The translations under genes and the position numbers were made by a program. This document shows, in pieces, positions 1 to 7,074 of a DNA stretch of 43,233 nucleotides. The notes below the pieces were generated by a model. It worked only from the letters and a program-made list of their open reading frames with translations. It made no database searches and was not told the DNA's origin. Each line of letters opens with the position of its first letter. Position 1 is the stretch's first letter. The stretch spans positions 1-43,233 of the forward strand of contig NZ_JAGXFK010000097.1 in the NCBI RefSeq assembly GCF_024637375.1. The letters run 5' to 3'. The stretch comes from Sediminimonas sp. (GTDB taxonomy: Bacteria > Pseudomonadota > Alphaproteobacteria > Rhodobacterales > Rhodobacteraceae).

Positions 1-2
1 AC

Positions 3-146
3 CGCTACGTCTGGCTCTATAACCAGAAACTCCCTCAATCAGCCTTGGGCAGCAAAACGCCCTTGCAAGCGATGAAAGACTGGCACAACCTCAAGCCAGA
101 GCTGTTCAAGAAACAGCCATACTACCTTCCGGGATGTGACATCTAA
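3..146 (+). CDS. IS481-like transposase, C-terminal fragment (cut by window edge)
   Basis: An open frame enters from the left edge and stops at TAA 144-146, giving about 47 residues. It reads RYVWLYNQKLPQSALGSKTP, then LQAMKDWHNLKPELF, and ends YYLPGCDI. The 'YNQ..PQSALGSKTPLQAM..W' string is the conserved tail of integrase-core (DDE) transposases of the IS481 type, where it follows the last catalytic Glu. Whether the full element is intact cannot be seen because the rest lies outside the window. I could not identify the element's terminal inverted repeat in the 30 bases after the stop. The fragment marks the start of a lower-GC accessory stretch reaching about position 2390. Confidence 0.75.
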   Translation, partial: RYVWLYNQKLPQSALGSKTPLQAMKDWHNLKPELFKKQPYYLPGCDI

Positions 147-192
147 GGACTAGATGATATAAATTTCGTATAGCTTGAAGCAAAGGACGTTG

Positions 193-405
193 ATGATGAT
201 CACTAGACGCAGTCAAAGTATTGGTGTCGCCCTAACCGCATTGTTTTTGCTGAGCGCATGCGAGGAGTTTGAGGAAGGGGCGGAATACTTGTTTGGTGGG
301 TCGACGAGGGTTTCTGACGATCAGCCGTTGGGCGGAGTGCTGCAAGATGTAGCGGACGCGTCCGAGGACAAGGAAGAGCCTTTAGGTCGCGATGGCGGTC
401 ACTGA
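193..405 (+). CDS. Small predicted lipoprotein, unknown function
   Basis: This encodes 70 residues from ATG 193, preceded by AAAGGA at 182-187. An upstream in-frame TTG at 175 has no such site, so 193 was chosen. The N-terminus is a lipoprotein signal: ITRR, then a hydrophobic run (VALTALFLLSA) and Cys at about residue 23, with lipobox L-S-A-C. The mature part is short, acidic (EEFEEGAEYLFGG, then DVADASEDKEEP) and has no recognised domain. It would sit in the inner or outer membrane facing the periplasm. It lies 46 bp after the transposase fragment and has a lower GC than the housekeeping genes, so it may be accessory cargo. It has no close operon partner. Confidence 0.6.
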   Translation: MMITRRSQSIGVALTALFLLSACEEFEEGAEYLFGGSTRVSDDQPLGGVLQDVADASEDKEEPLGRDGGH

Positions 406-1237
406 GGCACCGGAAGCCAAGTTATGATAGAATGTCGTGCCGTTCTTGCGGCTCGGTGCCGCAGCGGTCGGTTCATCGAATGGTTGCACTGTGGATTCGG
501 GGAGATTTTTCGGCCCCGACCCCTCCATTTCCAGCCGATCGGTCGTGTTCATTCCCGGCTTTAGCGTCGAAGGAGTCGTCCGGTAAAATGAACCGGCCGA
601 CAGCCGCAGCAGGCGTCGCAACGGCCGGGCGCATACGCTGATCACTCGCATCGGCATGGACGGCAGCGTGCGTCAGGCGACGTTCCCGGTTGTCGGCCAC
701 GATGTCGCGATCGCGCGCGCCGGCCGGGCGCGACACGTTCGGCGATTACACCGCCCCGACGGGCGTGACCGCCGCCCCGCGTGAAAAGGCACGCCGGCGT
801 GCCCATTTGGCAGACTTTCCTGCCGGTCGCTGCGGGTGTAGCGCGCGCTGACCCGGGCGGCGGTGATGCGCGAGGAAGCGCCGGTTGCAAAGTCAAAAGC
901 TGGACAGCGCAGGCCAACTGGCCCTGCGCATATTTGGCCTGCACCGATCATGTGAACGCTGCGTTACAGTTTCACGCAAGCGGGCATTGATAGCCACTGG
1001 CACCGGATATGGCGGCTGTGGAAAGGTCCGGACGAGCGTTGAAAATCGGCGCGTCTTGGGCGGGCTGCTGCGGTTTTGCGGCCCGATCTACCCGAGTTCG
1101 GGCGTTTCGGTGCACAGAGCCACCGCTCGGGCGAAGATCGCTTGATCAACGGGCAAAATCACGCAAAGCTGATGCCTTGGAGCAGGTCATCGGGGAAATG
1201 CCGGGCCAAACGGAAGTCGATATGGGAATAAGGGTTC
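406..1237. other. 832-bp stretch with no supportable gene
   Basis: Several overlapping frames stay open here on both strands, but none shows a recognisable domain, a good ribosome site and sensible composition together. A short frame around 630-715 reads RQATFPVVGHDVAIARAG, which looks protein-like, but it runs into arginine-rich noise and a stop within 30 codons, so it could be a decayed gene. Position (between a transposase fragment and a low-GC secreted-protein gene) and the lack of coherent coding fit a degraded accessory region. I see no tRNA or clear terminator. Confidence 0.45.
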
Positions 1238-2335
1238 ATGTCAATAATACGAAACAACATACCTCTCTGCGGATATTTTTTTGTAGCATTCATGGTCGCT
1301 CTGCCGGCCAGCGCCGACCCCATTCCGGAACCATGGCAATCCGAGCGCGAAACAGTCATCGCAATAACGGACAAGGCATGCAGCGGTGATGAGGGCGCCA
1401 TCTCGGAGGTTCACAGCCGTCTTTCAGAGAATGATCCGGTCATGATGAACGCAACCGGATGGTTGCACTCCAATTGTGATGCGTTCAAGTCCATGACGAA
1501 AGAAGAAACAAGAGTCTACCAGCGGAAATCGGCACTGGCAGGGTTTCCAATCGCGATGTCGAATTACGGTGTGGCCTTGATACGCGGCGATCTCGGCGCC
1601 GCCAAAGACCTTTCAACAGGTTTGGCTTTGATGGACCAATCCATCGAAGCGGGATATGGTACGGCTGCCCTGATCCTTGCAGAGTTCTACGCCAAGGGCG
1701 AATGGTTGCCGCGTGATATAGAAAAGGCACGCCCATACATTCGCATGGCGAAAGCAGAGGATGTTTCACCTGACGAAATCGCGAGCGTGCAAGCACTGAT
1801 CGCCGACGCCGCGGCAGAAGAGCCAAATAAGTCGACTGAAGATCAGTCTCCTGCGCCTTCTGTTCAACAGGCCAATAAAGGATTGGATGCTACCGCCTCT
1901 GATGACATCGGAACCCTGTGTGAACCGCCGAAAGGCGATGTTAGTCCATTTGCCGGGACGGAATATGATTTGCGCAATGTTGCAGCAAAGTGTACTTCAG
2001 CTTACCCGAGAGATGATGATTATGGTCCGCAAGTTCGGTGGGAAAGCTACGTTGCGAGGCGCTGTCAATCAATTTATAGGCTTCGTTTCACAGGAAACGA
2101 AGCGCCGGATTACAAGGAAGCCTGCATCATGGCGGAACGAAGTTTCCGTGAAAAATCAGCGGAGTGGATAGGCAGAAAGGTGATTGACCGTGTGAAGCCT
2201 CCAGTGTGCACCTCTGTGCTTACAGAAGGCCCGGACGGGGAGAAGTTTTATAGCTGTTCGGTCTATTTCTCGACGGATAAAAATAACGGTCCTGCGAAAC
2301 CCTTGAGGGATGATGCCATAATCATTGAAAACTAG
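1238..2335 (+). CDS. Secreted Sel1-repeat protein, unknown function
   Basis: This encodes 365 residues from ATG 1238, with AAGGG about 7 bases upstream. Residues 1-27 form a Sec signal peptide (CGYFFVAFMVALPASADP). Residues about 95-170 contain two Sel1-like helical repeats (GFPIAMSNYGVALIRGD, then AGYGTAALILAEFYAKGEWL), which usually mediate protein-protein contacts. A polar linker follows (EEPNKSTEDQSPAPS, about 195-210). The C-terminal part, about 225-365, is cysteine-rich (Cys in LCEPP, AAKCT, RRCQS, EACIM, PPVCT and YSCSV), suggesting disulphides in the periplasm; I do not recognise that domain. GC is clearly lower than in genes after 2800, suggesting acquisition by transfer. The TAG stop overlaps the left arm of an inverted repeat, so the native C-terminus may have been altered. 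Confidence 0.75.
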   Translation: MSIIRNNIPLCGYFFVAFMVALPASADPIPEPWQSERETVIAITDKACSGDEGAISEVHSRLSENDPVMMNATGWLHSNCDAFKSMTKEETRVYQRKSALAGFPIAMSNYGVALIRGDLGAAKDLSTGLALMDQSIEAGYGTAALILAEFYAKGEWLPRDIEKARPYIRMAKAEDVSPDEIASVQALIADAAAEEPNKSTEDQSPAPSVQQANKGLDATASDDIGTLCEPPKGDVSPFAGTEYDLRNVAAKCTSAYPRDDDYGPQVRWESYVARRCQSIYRLRFTGNEAPDYKEACIMAERSFREKSAEWIGRKVIDRVKPPVCTSVLTEGPDGEKFYSCSVYFSTDKNNGPAKPLRDDAIIIEN

Positions 2336-2384
2336 TGTCCGCCACCTGACACAAGACACCCCAGGGAAGCAGGTAACGGACACT
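2334..2384. repeat. MITE-like or IS-end inverted repeat (15-bp arms)
   Basis: The left arm AGTGTCCGCCACCTG (2334-2348) and right arm CAGGTAACGGACACT (2370-2384) are inverted copies matching at 13 of 15 positions, with a 21-base spacer. There is no T-run after either arm, so it is not a typical intrinsic terminator. Two facing arms with little between them fit a miniature element, two abutting IS ends, or a deletion scar. The left arm shares two bases with the TAG stop of the Sel1-repeat gene. Confidence 0.55.
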
Positions 2385-2601
2385 TGTCCGGCATCCTTGA
2401 GCGAGACGGTCAGATGACGGGTTCGAGCCCTTTGCGCCGGATCAGGCCGGCGCGGTATTGGCAGCGCGTGGCCTTGGGCAGGCATTGGGCAACCGGCTGA
2501 GGTGCCGCGCGGTGCCCGACCGCCGGGTGGGCGCAGCAACACTTGTGTCGCGCACTTTATGCCGGCCAAATACATCCGCGTTATCATCAGCTTGATACGC
2601 T
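2385..2601. other. Intergenic stretch without a supportable gene
   Basis: Between the inverted repeat and the tldD terminator I see no coding frame with a domain or a ribosome site. Base composition returns to high GC here, so the boundary of the accessory edge probably falls close to 2390. A short motif GGGTTCGAGCCC near 2418-2430 resembles a tRNA T-arm but is not part of a cloverleaf. Confidence 0.4.
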
Positions 2602-2637
2602 GCAAAAGCGCCCGCCCGAGGGGGCGGTCGGGCGCTG
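2602..2637 (-). terminator. Predicted intrinsic terminator downstream of tldD
   Basis: Arms AGCGCCCG (2607-2614) and CGGGCGCT (2629-2636) pair perfectly around a 14-base loop that can pair further (CCCG/GGGG). Read on the minus strand the hairpin is followed directly by GCGCTTTTGC, giving a short T-run in the correct direction for tldD, whose stop codon is about 170 bases upstream on that strand. Confidence 0.6.
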
Positions 2638-2803
2638 CGCGGCGGCGCGCAAGCGCGCCTTGATTCCGCGCATTGGAGCCACGCCTCAAAGTCCGCAACT
2701 AGCCATCCTGACCACTTCCCAAACCGACCCAAGCGCCCGTCCGGCCCATGTTCAGTGCCAGGCGAATTCAGTGCCAGGCGAATCCGATCCGGCGCAACGC
2801 GCC

Positions 2804-4225
2804 CTAGGCTGCCGATCCGCCCACCGTCAGCCCGCCGATCATCACCGTGGGCTGGCCCACGCCGACCGGCACCCATTGGCCGGCCTTGCCGCAGTTGCCG
2901 ATACCGGGGTCGAGCGCCATGTCGTTGCCCAGCCCGCGGATGCTTTGCAGCGCGGTGGCGCCGTCGCCGATGAGCGTGGCGCCCTTGACCGGCGCGCCGA
3001 CGCGGCCGTTCCTGACGCGATACGCCTCGGTACAGGAGAACACGAACTTGCCGTTGGTGATGTCGACCTGCCCGCCGCCGAATCCGACTGCGTAGATGCC
3101 GTCGTCGAGGTCGGCGAGGATGTCGGCGGGGTTCGCGTCGCCACCCAGCATCAGCGTGTTGGTCATCCGCGGCATCGGCGCGTGGGCATAGCTTTCGCGC
3201 CGGCCGTTGCCGGTGGCCTCGGTCCCCATCAGGCGGGCGTTCTGGCGGTCTTGCATGAGGCCCACCAGGATGCCGTCCTCGATCAGCACGTTGCGGCGCG
3301 ACGGCGTGCCCTCGTCGTCGACGGTGATCGAGCCGCGACGGTCGGGCAGGGTGCCGTCGTCCACCACGGTGACGCCGGGGGCGGCGACGCGGCTGCCCAT
3401 CAGCCCGGCGAAGGCGGAGCTGCCCTTGCGGTTGAAATCGCCCTCCAGGCCGTGGCCCACGGCCTCGTGCAGCAGGATACCGGGCCAGCCGGGGCCGAGC
3501 ACCACGTCCATCACCCCGGCCGGCGCCGGTTCGGCCCGCAGGTTGACCAGCGCGATGCGCAACGCCTCCTGCGTCCTGGCCTGCCAGCCGGCCGCGTCGA
3601 GCGCGCCCTCCAGCCCGCCGCGCCCGCCGCCGCCGGCGGTGCCCTGTTCGCGGCGGCCGTCCTGTTCGACGATCACCGACACATTGAGCCGCGACATCGG
3701 GCGCACGTCGCGCAGGTGGCTGCCGTCGGCGCGCAGGATCTCGATTTCCTGGCACGACGCGGCGATGGTGGCGGTGACCTGCACGACGCGCGGGTCGAGG
3801 TCGCGTGCGTAGGCGTCGATCTCGCGCAGGGTGTCGACCTTGGCCGGAAAGGCCGCGCCGGCGATCGGGTCGGCATCGGTATAGAGCCTGCGGTTGGTGC
3901 GTGGCGGCGGTGGCGCCAGGGTACCGCCGCCGTCACGCACCGCAAGGCGGGCGGTTTCGGCGCCGCGGCCGAGCGCGGCGGCCGAGATTTCGGAGGAATG
4001 GGCATAGCCGGTGGCCTCGCCGCGCACCGCGCGCAGGCCGAAACCCTCGGCCGCGTCATAGCTGGCGGTGCGCAGGCGGCCATCGTCGAAAACCAGCGCC
4101 TCGGCGCGGCGCCGTTCGAGAAACAGCTCGCCGTCGTCGGCCCCGCGCAGCGTGCCGCGCAGCGTCGCCAGCGTGGCGTCGGGATCGAGCGCGTCTTCGA
4201 GGGGGCGAAAAGGCGTATCTGTCAT
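2804..4225 (-). CDS. tldD: TldD family metalloprotease
   Basis: This encodes 473 residues, the usual TldD length. TldD with its partner TldE (PmbA) forms a cytosolic heterodimeric zinc protease; in Escherichia coli the pair trims microcin B17 precursor and degrades the CcdA antitoxin. The HExxxH zinc motif is visible as HEAVGHGLEGD with His253, Glu254 and His258, preceded by GPGWPGILL. The C-terminal half has the family's VDDEGTPSRR, MRQN-like QDRQNARLMGTEATGNGRRE and FVFSCTEAYRV segments, the last with the conserved Cys. The gene is divergent from ctaC across a 197-bp region holding an FNR-type palindrome. No tldE is in the window. Next to ctaC is its common position in this bacterial group, as I recall it. 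Confidence 0.95.
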   Translation of the reverse strand: MTDTPFRPLEDALDPDATLATLRGTLRGADDGELFLERRRAEALVFDDGRLRTASYDAAEGFGLRAVRGEATGYAHSSEISAAALGRGAETARLAVRDGGGTLAPPPPRTNRRLYTDADPIAGAAFPAKVDTLREIDAYARDLDPRVVQVTATIAASCQEIEILRADGSHLRDVRPMSRLNVSVIVEQDGRREQGTAGGGGRGGLEGALDAAGWQARTQEALRIALVNLRAEPAPAGVMDVVLGPGWPGILLHEAVGHGLEGDFNRKGSSAFAGLMGSRVAAPGVTVVDDGTLPDRRGSITVDDEGTPSRRNVLIEDGILVGLMQDRQNARLMGTEATGNGRRESYAHAPMPRMTNTLMLGGDANPADILADLDDGIYAVGFGGGQVDITNGKFVFSCTEAYRVRNGRVGAPVKGATLIGDGATALQSIRGLGNDMALDPGIGNCGKAGQWVPVGVGQPTVMIGGLTVGGSAA

Positions 4226-4258
4226 ATTTGTTTTTCCAGTCTTTTCAGCAGCGGGAAT

Positions 4259-4272
4259 TTGATCTAGATCAA
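4259..4272. promoter_or_regulatory. Perfect FNR/FnrL-type palindrome upstream of ctaC
   Basis: The sequence TTGATCTAGATCAA is an exact match to the FNR consensus TTGAT-N4-ATCAA and is fully symmetric. It lies 150 bp before the ctaC start and 33 bp before the tldD start. FNR-family proteins (FnrL in Rhodobacter) are oxygen-responsive Fe-S regulators, so this fits oxygen control of the aa3 oxidase genes. Whether it activates or represses cannot be told because the transcription start is not visible. Control of tldD is also possible. Confidence 0.8.
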
Positions 4273-4306
4273 AGGCCAGCGTCCGTTTGCCGCATTCAGG
4301 GTCGTT

Positions 4307-4322
4307 GTCTTGTGAACAAGAC
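4307..4322. promoter_or_regulatory. 16-bp palindrome in the ctaC leader
   Basis: GTCTTGT-GA-ACAAGAC is a perfect 7+2+7 inverted repeat located 100 bp before the ctaC start and 35 bp after the FNR-type site. It could be a second regulator's operator or a small RNA hairpin. I do not recognise the binding protein. Confidence 0.4.
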
Positions 4323-4422
4323 TATGGTCCGTTGGTGGACAAGGACAACCGGTTTCACGCACTTGCGGTGCCGGCGAGACAAAACAAGAACCGGAAACGC
4401 CTCAACCTAATCAGGGTGAACA

Positions 4423-5268
4423 ATGCGACCTATCCTCAGCTTCCTGGCCGGCCTGTCGGCCCTCTTCGCCGGCCCTGCGCTTGCGCAGGACAACATGCAG
4501 ATCATCGGCCAGCCCAAGCAGGGCGGAATCGGCTTTCAGCCCGCCGGAACCGACCTGGCGCGCGACCAGCAATGGCTGGATGGCATGATCCTTGTGATCA
4601 TCGCCGCGATCACGCTGTTCGTCTGCGCGTTGCTGCTGATCGTGATCGTGCGCTACAACAAGCGCGTCAACCCGACCCCGGCGCGGTTCACGCATAACTC
4701 GCCTCTCGAAGTGGCGTGGACCATCGTGCCGATCGTGATCCTGGTGTTCATCGGCGCCTTCAGCCTGCCGGTGCTGTTCAAGCAGCAGGAATTCCCCGAG
4801 GGCGACATCAACATCAAGGTCACCGGGTACCAGTGGTTCTGGGGCTATGAATACACCGACCACGATTTCGGCTTCGAAAGCTTCATGCTGGGCCGGGATG
4901 CGCTGGAGGAGCATGGCTACAGCCAGGACGAATACAAGCTGGCGACCGACACCGCCGTGGTGGTGCCGGTGGACAAGACCGTGGTGATGCGGGTGACCGG
5001 TGCGGATGTCATCCATAGCTGGACGATCCCCGCCTTCGGCGTCAAGCAGGACGCGGTACCGGGGCGGCTGGCGCAGTTGTGGTTCAAGGCGGAAAAGGAA
5101 GGCGTCTATTTCGGCCAGTGCACGCAGCTTTGCGGCAAGGACCACGCCTACATGCCGATCACCGTCAAGGTCGTCAGCCAGGAGGAATACGACAAGTGGC
5201 TGGACGGCGCGATCGCGGAATACGCGGGCACGCCGCGCGACGTCGAGGTCGCCTCGGCGGCGGAGTGA
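4423..5268 (+). CDS. ctaC: Cytochrome c oxidase subunit II (aa3-type)
   Basis: This encodes 281 residues. The subunit accepts electrons from cytochrome c at the binuclear CuA centre and passes them to subunit I. Visible parts are a signal peptide (cleavage after GPALAQ, about 21), two transmembrane helices (about 55-77 and 97-117), the aromatic YQWFWGYEY at 137-145, and the CuA ligands His198 (HSW), Cys233, Cys237, His241 and Met244 ([16 protein letters not shown]). Residue 235, between the two cysteines, is Gln where many family members have Glu (CSELCG). That Glu normally gives a carboxylate to the Mg site at the subunit I interface. It is the first gene of the cta run; AGGGTG lies just upstream of the ATG at 4423. 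Confidence 0.96.
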   Translation: MRPILSFLAGLSALFAGPALAQDNMQIIGQPKQGGIGFQPAGTDLARDQQWLDGMILVIIAAITLFVCALLLIVIVRYNKRVNPTPARFTHNSPLEVAWTIVPIVILVFIGAFSLPVLFKQQEFPEGDINIKVTGYQWFWGYEYTDHDFGFESFMLGRDALEEHGYSQDEYKLATDTAVVVPVDKTVVMRVTGADVIHSWTIPAFGVKQDAVPGRLAQLWFKAEKEGVYFGQCTQLCGKDHAYMPITVKVVSQEEYDKWLDGAIAEYAGTPRDVEVASAAE

Positions 5269-5276
5269 TCGCCGCG

Positions 5277-5296
5277 CGCGCCGGCCCGCCGGCGCG
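5277..5296. other. GC-rich hairpin between ctaC and ctaB
   Basis: CGCGCCGGC (5277-5285) and GCCGGCGCG (5288-5296) form a perfect 9-bp stem with a tiny loop, 8 bases after the ctaC stop. No proper T-run follows, so it is more likely an mRNA-stabilising or attenuating structure inside the operon than a full terminator. Confidence 0.4.
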
Positions 5297-5359
5297 TGGT
5301 GACTTGTTCAGCGCCGGGCGGCGCGCACCCTCGCGCAAGCCCGGGCACGGAGGACCAGG

Positions 5360-6298
5360 ATGACCGATACCAGTCTCAACACCCAGGCACCGACCGGCGA
5401 GGCGGGGTTCGGCGACTACTTCGCCCTGCTCAAGCCGCGGGTCATGTCGCTGGTGGTGTTCACCGCCGCGGTGGGGCTGTTGGCGGCGCCGGTGGCGGTG
5501 CACCCGGTCGTGGCGCTGGCGTCGGTGCTGTTCATCGCCGTGGGCGCGGGCGCATCCGGGGCGCTGAACATGTGGTGGGACGCGGATATCGACCAGGTGA
5601 TGAAACGCACCGCCGGGCGCCCGGTGCCGTCAGGCCGGGTGGCCCCGCAGGAGGCGCTGGCGCTGGGCACGGCGTTGTCGGGCATGGCGGTGGTGATGCT
5701 GGCGCTGGCATCCAACTTCGTCGCCGCCGGCTTGCTGGCCTTCACCATCTTCTTTTACGCGGTGATCTACACGATGTGGCTCAAGCGCTGGACGCCGCAG
5801 AACATCGTTATCGGCGGTGCCGCGGGGGCGTTCCCGCCGATGATCGGCTGGGCCGCGGCGACCGGCGGGGTGAGCGTGGAATCTGTGCTGATGTTCGCGC
5901 TGATCTTCGTGTGGACGCCGCCGCATTTCTGGGCGCTGTGCCTGTTCATGAATTCCGACTACGAAAAGGCCGGCGTGCCGATGCTGACGGTGACCCACGG
6001 GCGCCGCGTGACCCGGCGGCACGTCCTGGCCTATACCCTGCTGCTGGCGCCGCTGGCGGTGGGCACCGCGTTCACCTCGATCGGCGGGCCGATCTACCTG
6101 GCGGTGGCGGTGGTGCTCAATGCGCTGTTCGTGAAAGGCGCGGTCGACATCTGGCGCCGTGACGAGACCCGGGCGCAGGCGGACAAGTACCGCGTCGAAA
6201 AGCGGTTCTTCGGGCTGTCGCTGCTTTACCTCTTTGCCCATTTCGGTGCCATCCTGGCCGAGGCCGCGCTGGCGCCCTATGGCATCGGAGGCTGGTGA
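5360..6298 (+). CDS. ctaB: Protoheme IX farnesyltransferase (heme O synthase)
   Basis: This encodes 312 residues. The enzyme adds a farnesyl group to heme B to make heme O, the precursor of heme A for the oxidase. It belongs to the UbiA prenyltransferase superfamily and is a polytopic inner-membrane protein. The first polyprenyl-diphosphate motif is visible as NMWWDADID (Asn70, Asp74, Asp78) followed by [11 protein letters not shown]; the second aspartate-rich region is [12 protein letters not shown] (about 196-207). Length and hydrophobic profile match CtaB. The start at ATG 5360 has GGAGGA upstream (5349-5354). The stop codon shares its last base with the start of the next small gene, which suggests translational coupling. 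Confidence 0.96.
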   Translation: MTDTSLNTQAPTGEAGFGDYFALLKPRVMSLVVFTAAVGLLAAPVAVHPVVALASVLFIAVGAGASGALNMWWDADIDQVMKRTAGRPVPSGRVAPQEALALGTALSGMAVVMLALASNFVAAGLLAFTIFFYAVIYTMWLKRWTPQNIVIGGAAGAFPPMIGWAAATGGVSVESVLMFALIFVWTPPHFWALCLFMNSDYEKAGVPMLTVTHGRRVTRRHVLAYTLLLAPLAVGTAFTSIGGPIYLAVAVVLNALFVKGAVDIWRRDETRAQADKYRVEKRFFGLSLLYLFAHFGAILAEAALAPYGIGGW

Positions 6299-6468
6299 TG
6301 AGCTTTCGCGTCGAACACGAGCTGCACAAGCGCAGGCGGGGGCGCAACATCGGCCTCGGCCTTGTGCTGGCGGCGTTCATCGCGCTGGTGTTCGGGCTGA
6401 CGGTGGTCAAGGTCACGCGCGGCGACATGCAGATGCCGAGCGCCGAGCAGGTGGGGGCGGACAACTGA
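6298..6468 (+). CDS. Small CoxF-like membrane protein of the oxidase operon
   Basis: This encodes 56 residues in the ATGA overlap after ctaB; its own TGA (6466-6468) overlaps the ctaG start. The sequence begins [20 protein letters not shown] and continues with one transmembrane helix (about 19-39, [20 protein letters not shown]) and a short polar tail, so it should be inserted with the basic N-terminus in the cytoplasm. Short proteins of this kind sit between ctaB and ctaG in many alphaproteobacteria and are often annotated as CoxF or oxidase assembly proteins; that assignment is from position and shape. The exact role is not established from sequence. Confidence 0.8.
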   Translation: MSFRVEHELHKRRRGRNIGLGLVLAAFIALVFGLTVVKVTRGDMQMPSAEQVGADN

Positions 6469-7046
6469 TGGCAATAGACAAGCGGCAAAAGACGGTCGCC
6501 ACGCTGGTCGGCATCGTGGTGCTGATGGGCGGGCTCGCCTGGGCGTCGGTGCCGTTCTACGACTGGTTCTGCCGGGTCACCGGATTCGGCGGCATCACCG
6601 GCGTGGCCGAGGCCGGGTCGGACAAGATACTCGACGAGACGATCAAGGTCCGCTTCGACGGCTCCAGGGAGCGCGGCATGCCGTGGGAGTTCAAGCCCAT
6701 GCAGCGCGAGATGGAGCTGCGCATCGGCGAGACGGGGCTGGCCTTCTACGAGGCCTACAACCCCACCGACGAGCCCATCGCGGGGCGGGCGTCCTACAAC
6801 GTCACGCCCTACGAGGCCGGCGGCTTTTTCACCAAGATCGACTGCTTCTGCTTTACCGAGCAGGTTCTGCAACCCGGCGAGCGGGTCGAGATGCCGGTGA
6901 CCTTCTACGTTGACCCCGAGATCGTGGACGACCGCGAAGGCCAGTACGTCCACCAGATCACCCTGTCCTACACTTTCTACCAGATCGACCTGCCCGAGGA
7001 GGTCCAGGCCGCCCTGCCGCAGGACAGCGACACAAACCTGAATTAA
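6468..7046 (+). CDS. ctaG: Cytochrome c oxidase assembly protein CtaG/Cox11
   Basis: This encodes 192 residues from ATG 6468. The family delivers copper to the CuB site of subunit I. The protein has one N-terminal membrane anchor (about 10-28), a Cys in [12 protein letters not shown] (Cys35), and the copper-binding CFCF motif (Cys126 and Cys128) in a periplasmic immunoglobulin-like domain. FNADV-type strands and the terminal LSYTFYQ are typical of Cox11. The start overlaps the stop of the preceding 56-residue gene, so the two are probably translated together. Open frame exists upstream of 6468, but the protein's hydrophobic anchor starts right after this ATG, which agrees with known CtaG proteins. 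Confidence 0.95.
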   Translation: MAIDKRQKTVATLVGIVVLMGGLAWASVPFYDWFCRVTGFGGITGVAEAGSDKILDETIKVRFDGSRERGMPWEFKPMQREMELRIGETGLAFYEAYNPTDEPIAGRASYNVTPYEAGGFFTKIDCFCFTEQVLQPGERVEMPVTFYVDPEIVDDREGQYVHQITLSYTFYQIDLPEEVQAALPQDSDTNLN

Positions 7047-7074
7047 GAGACCTTCCAACGAGGGAAAAATCGAG

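Noticed and set aside
406..1237. Several 60-126 codon frames on both strands.
   Set aside because: They overlap one another, have no convincing ribosome sites, and look like GC-rich noise or decayed sequence.
2387..2446. tRNA-like remnant: GGGTTCGAGCCC resembles a T-arm, and CCGGC..GCCGG could be an acceptor stem.
   Set aside because: Only about 57 bases separate the arms, no D or anticodon arm can be drawn, the T stem has a mismatch and no CCA follows.
2156..2698. 180-codon minus-strand frame containing the inverted repeat.
   Set aside because: It overlaps the Sel1 gene, runs through the MITE-like repeat and the tldD terminator, and is arginine-rich without any domain.
2442..4267. Long frames in other registers across tldD (437 and 574 codons).
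   Set aside because: They are shadows of tldD in high-GC DNA: rich in Arg, Ala, Gly or His and without motifs.
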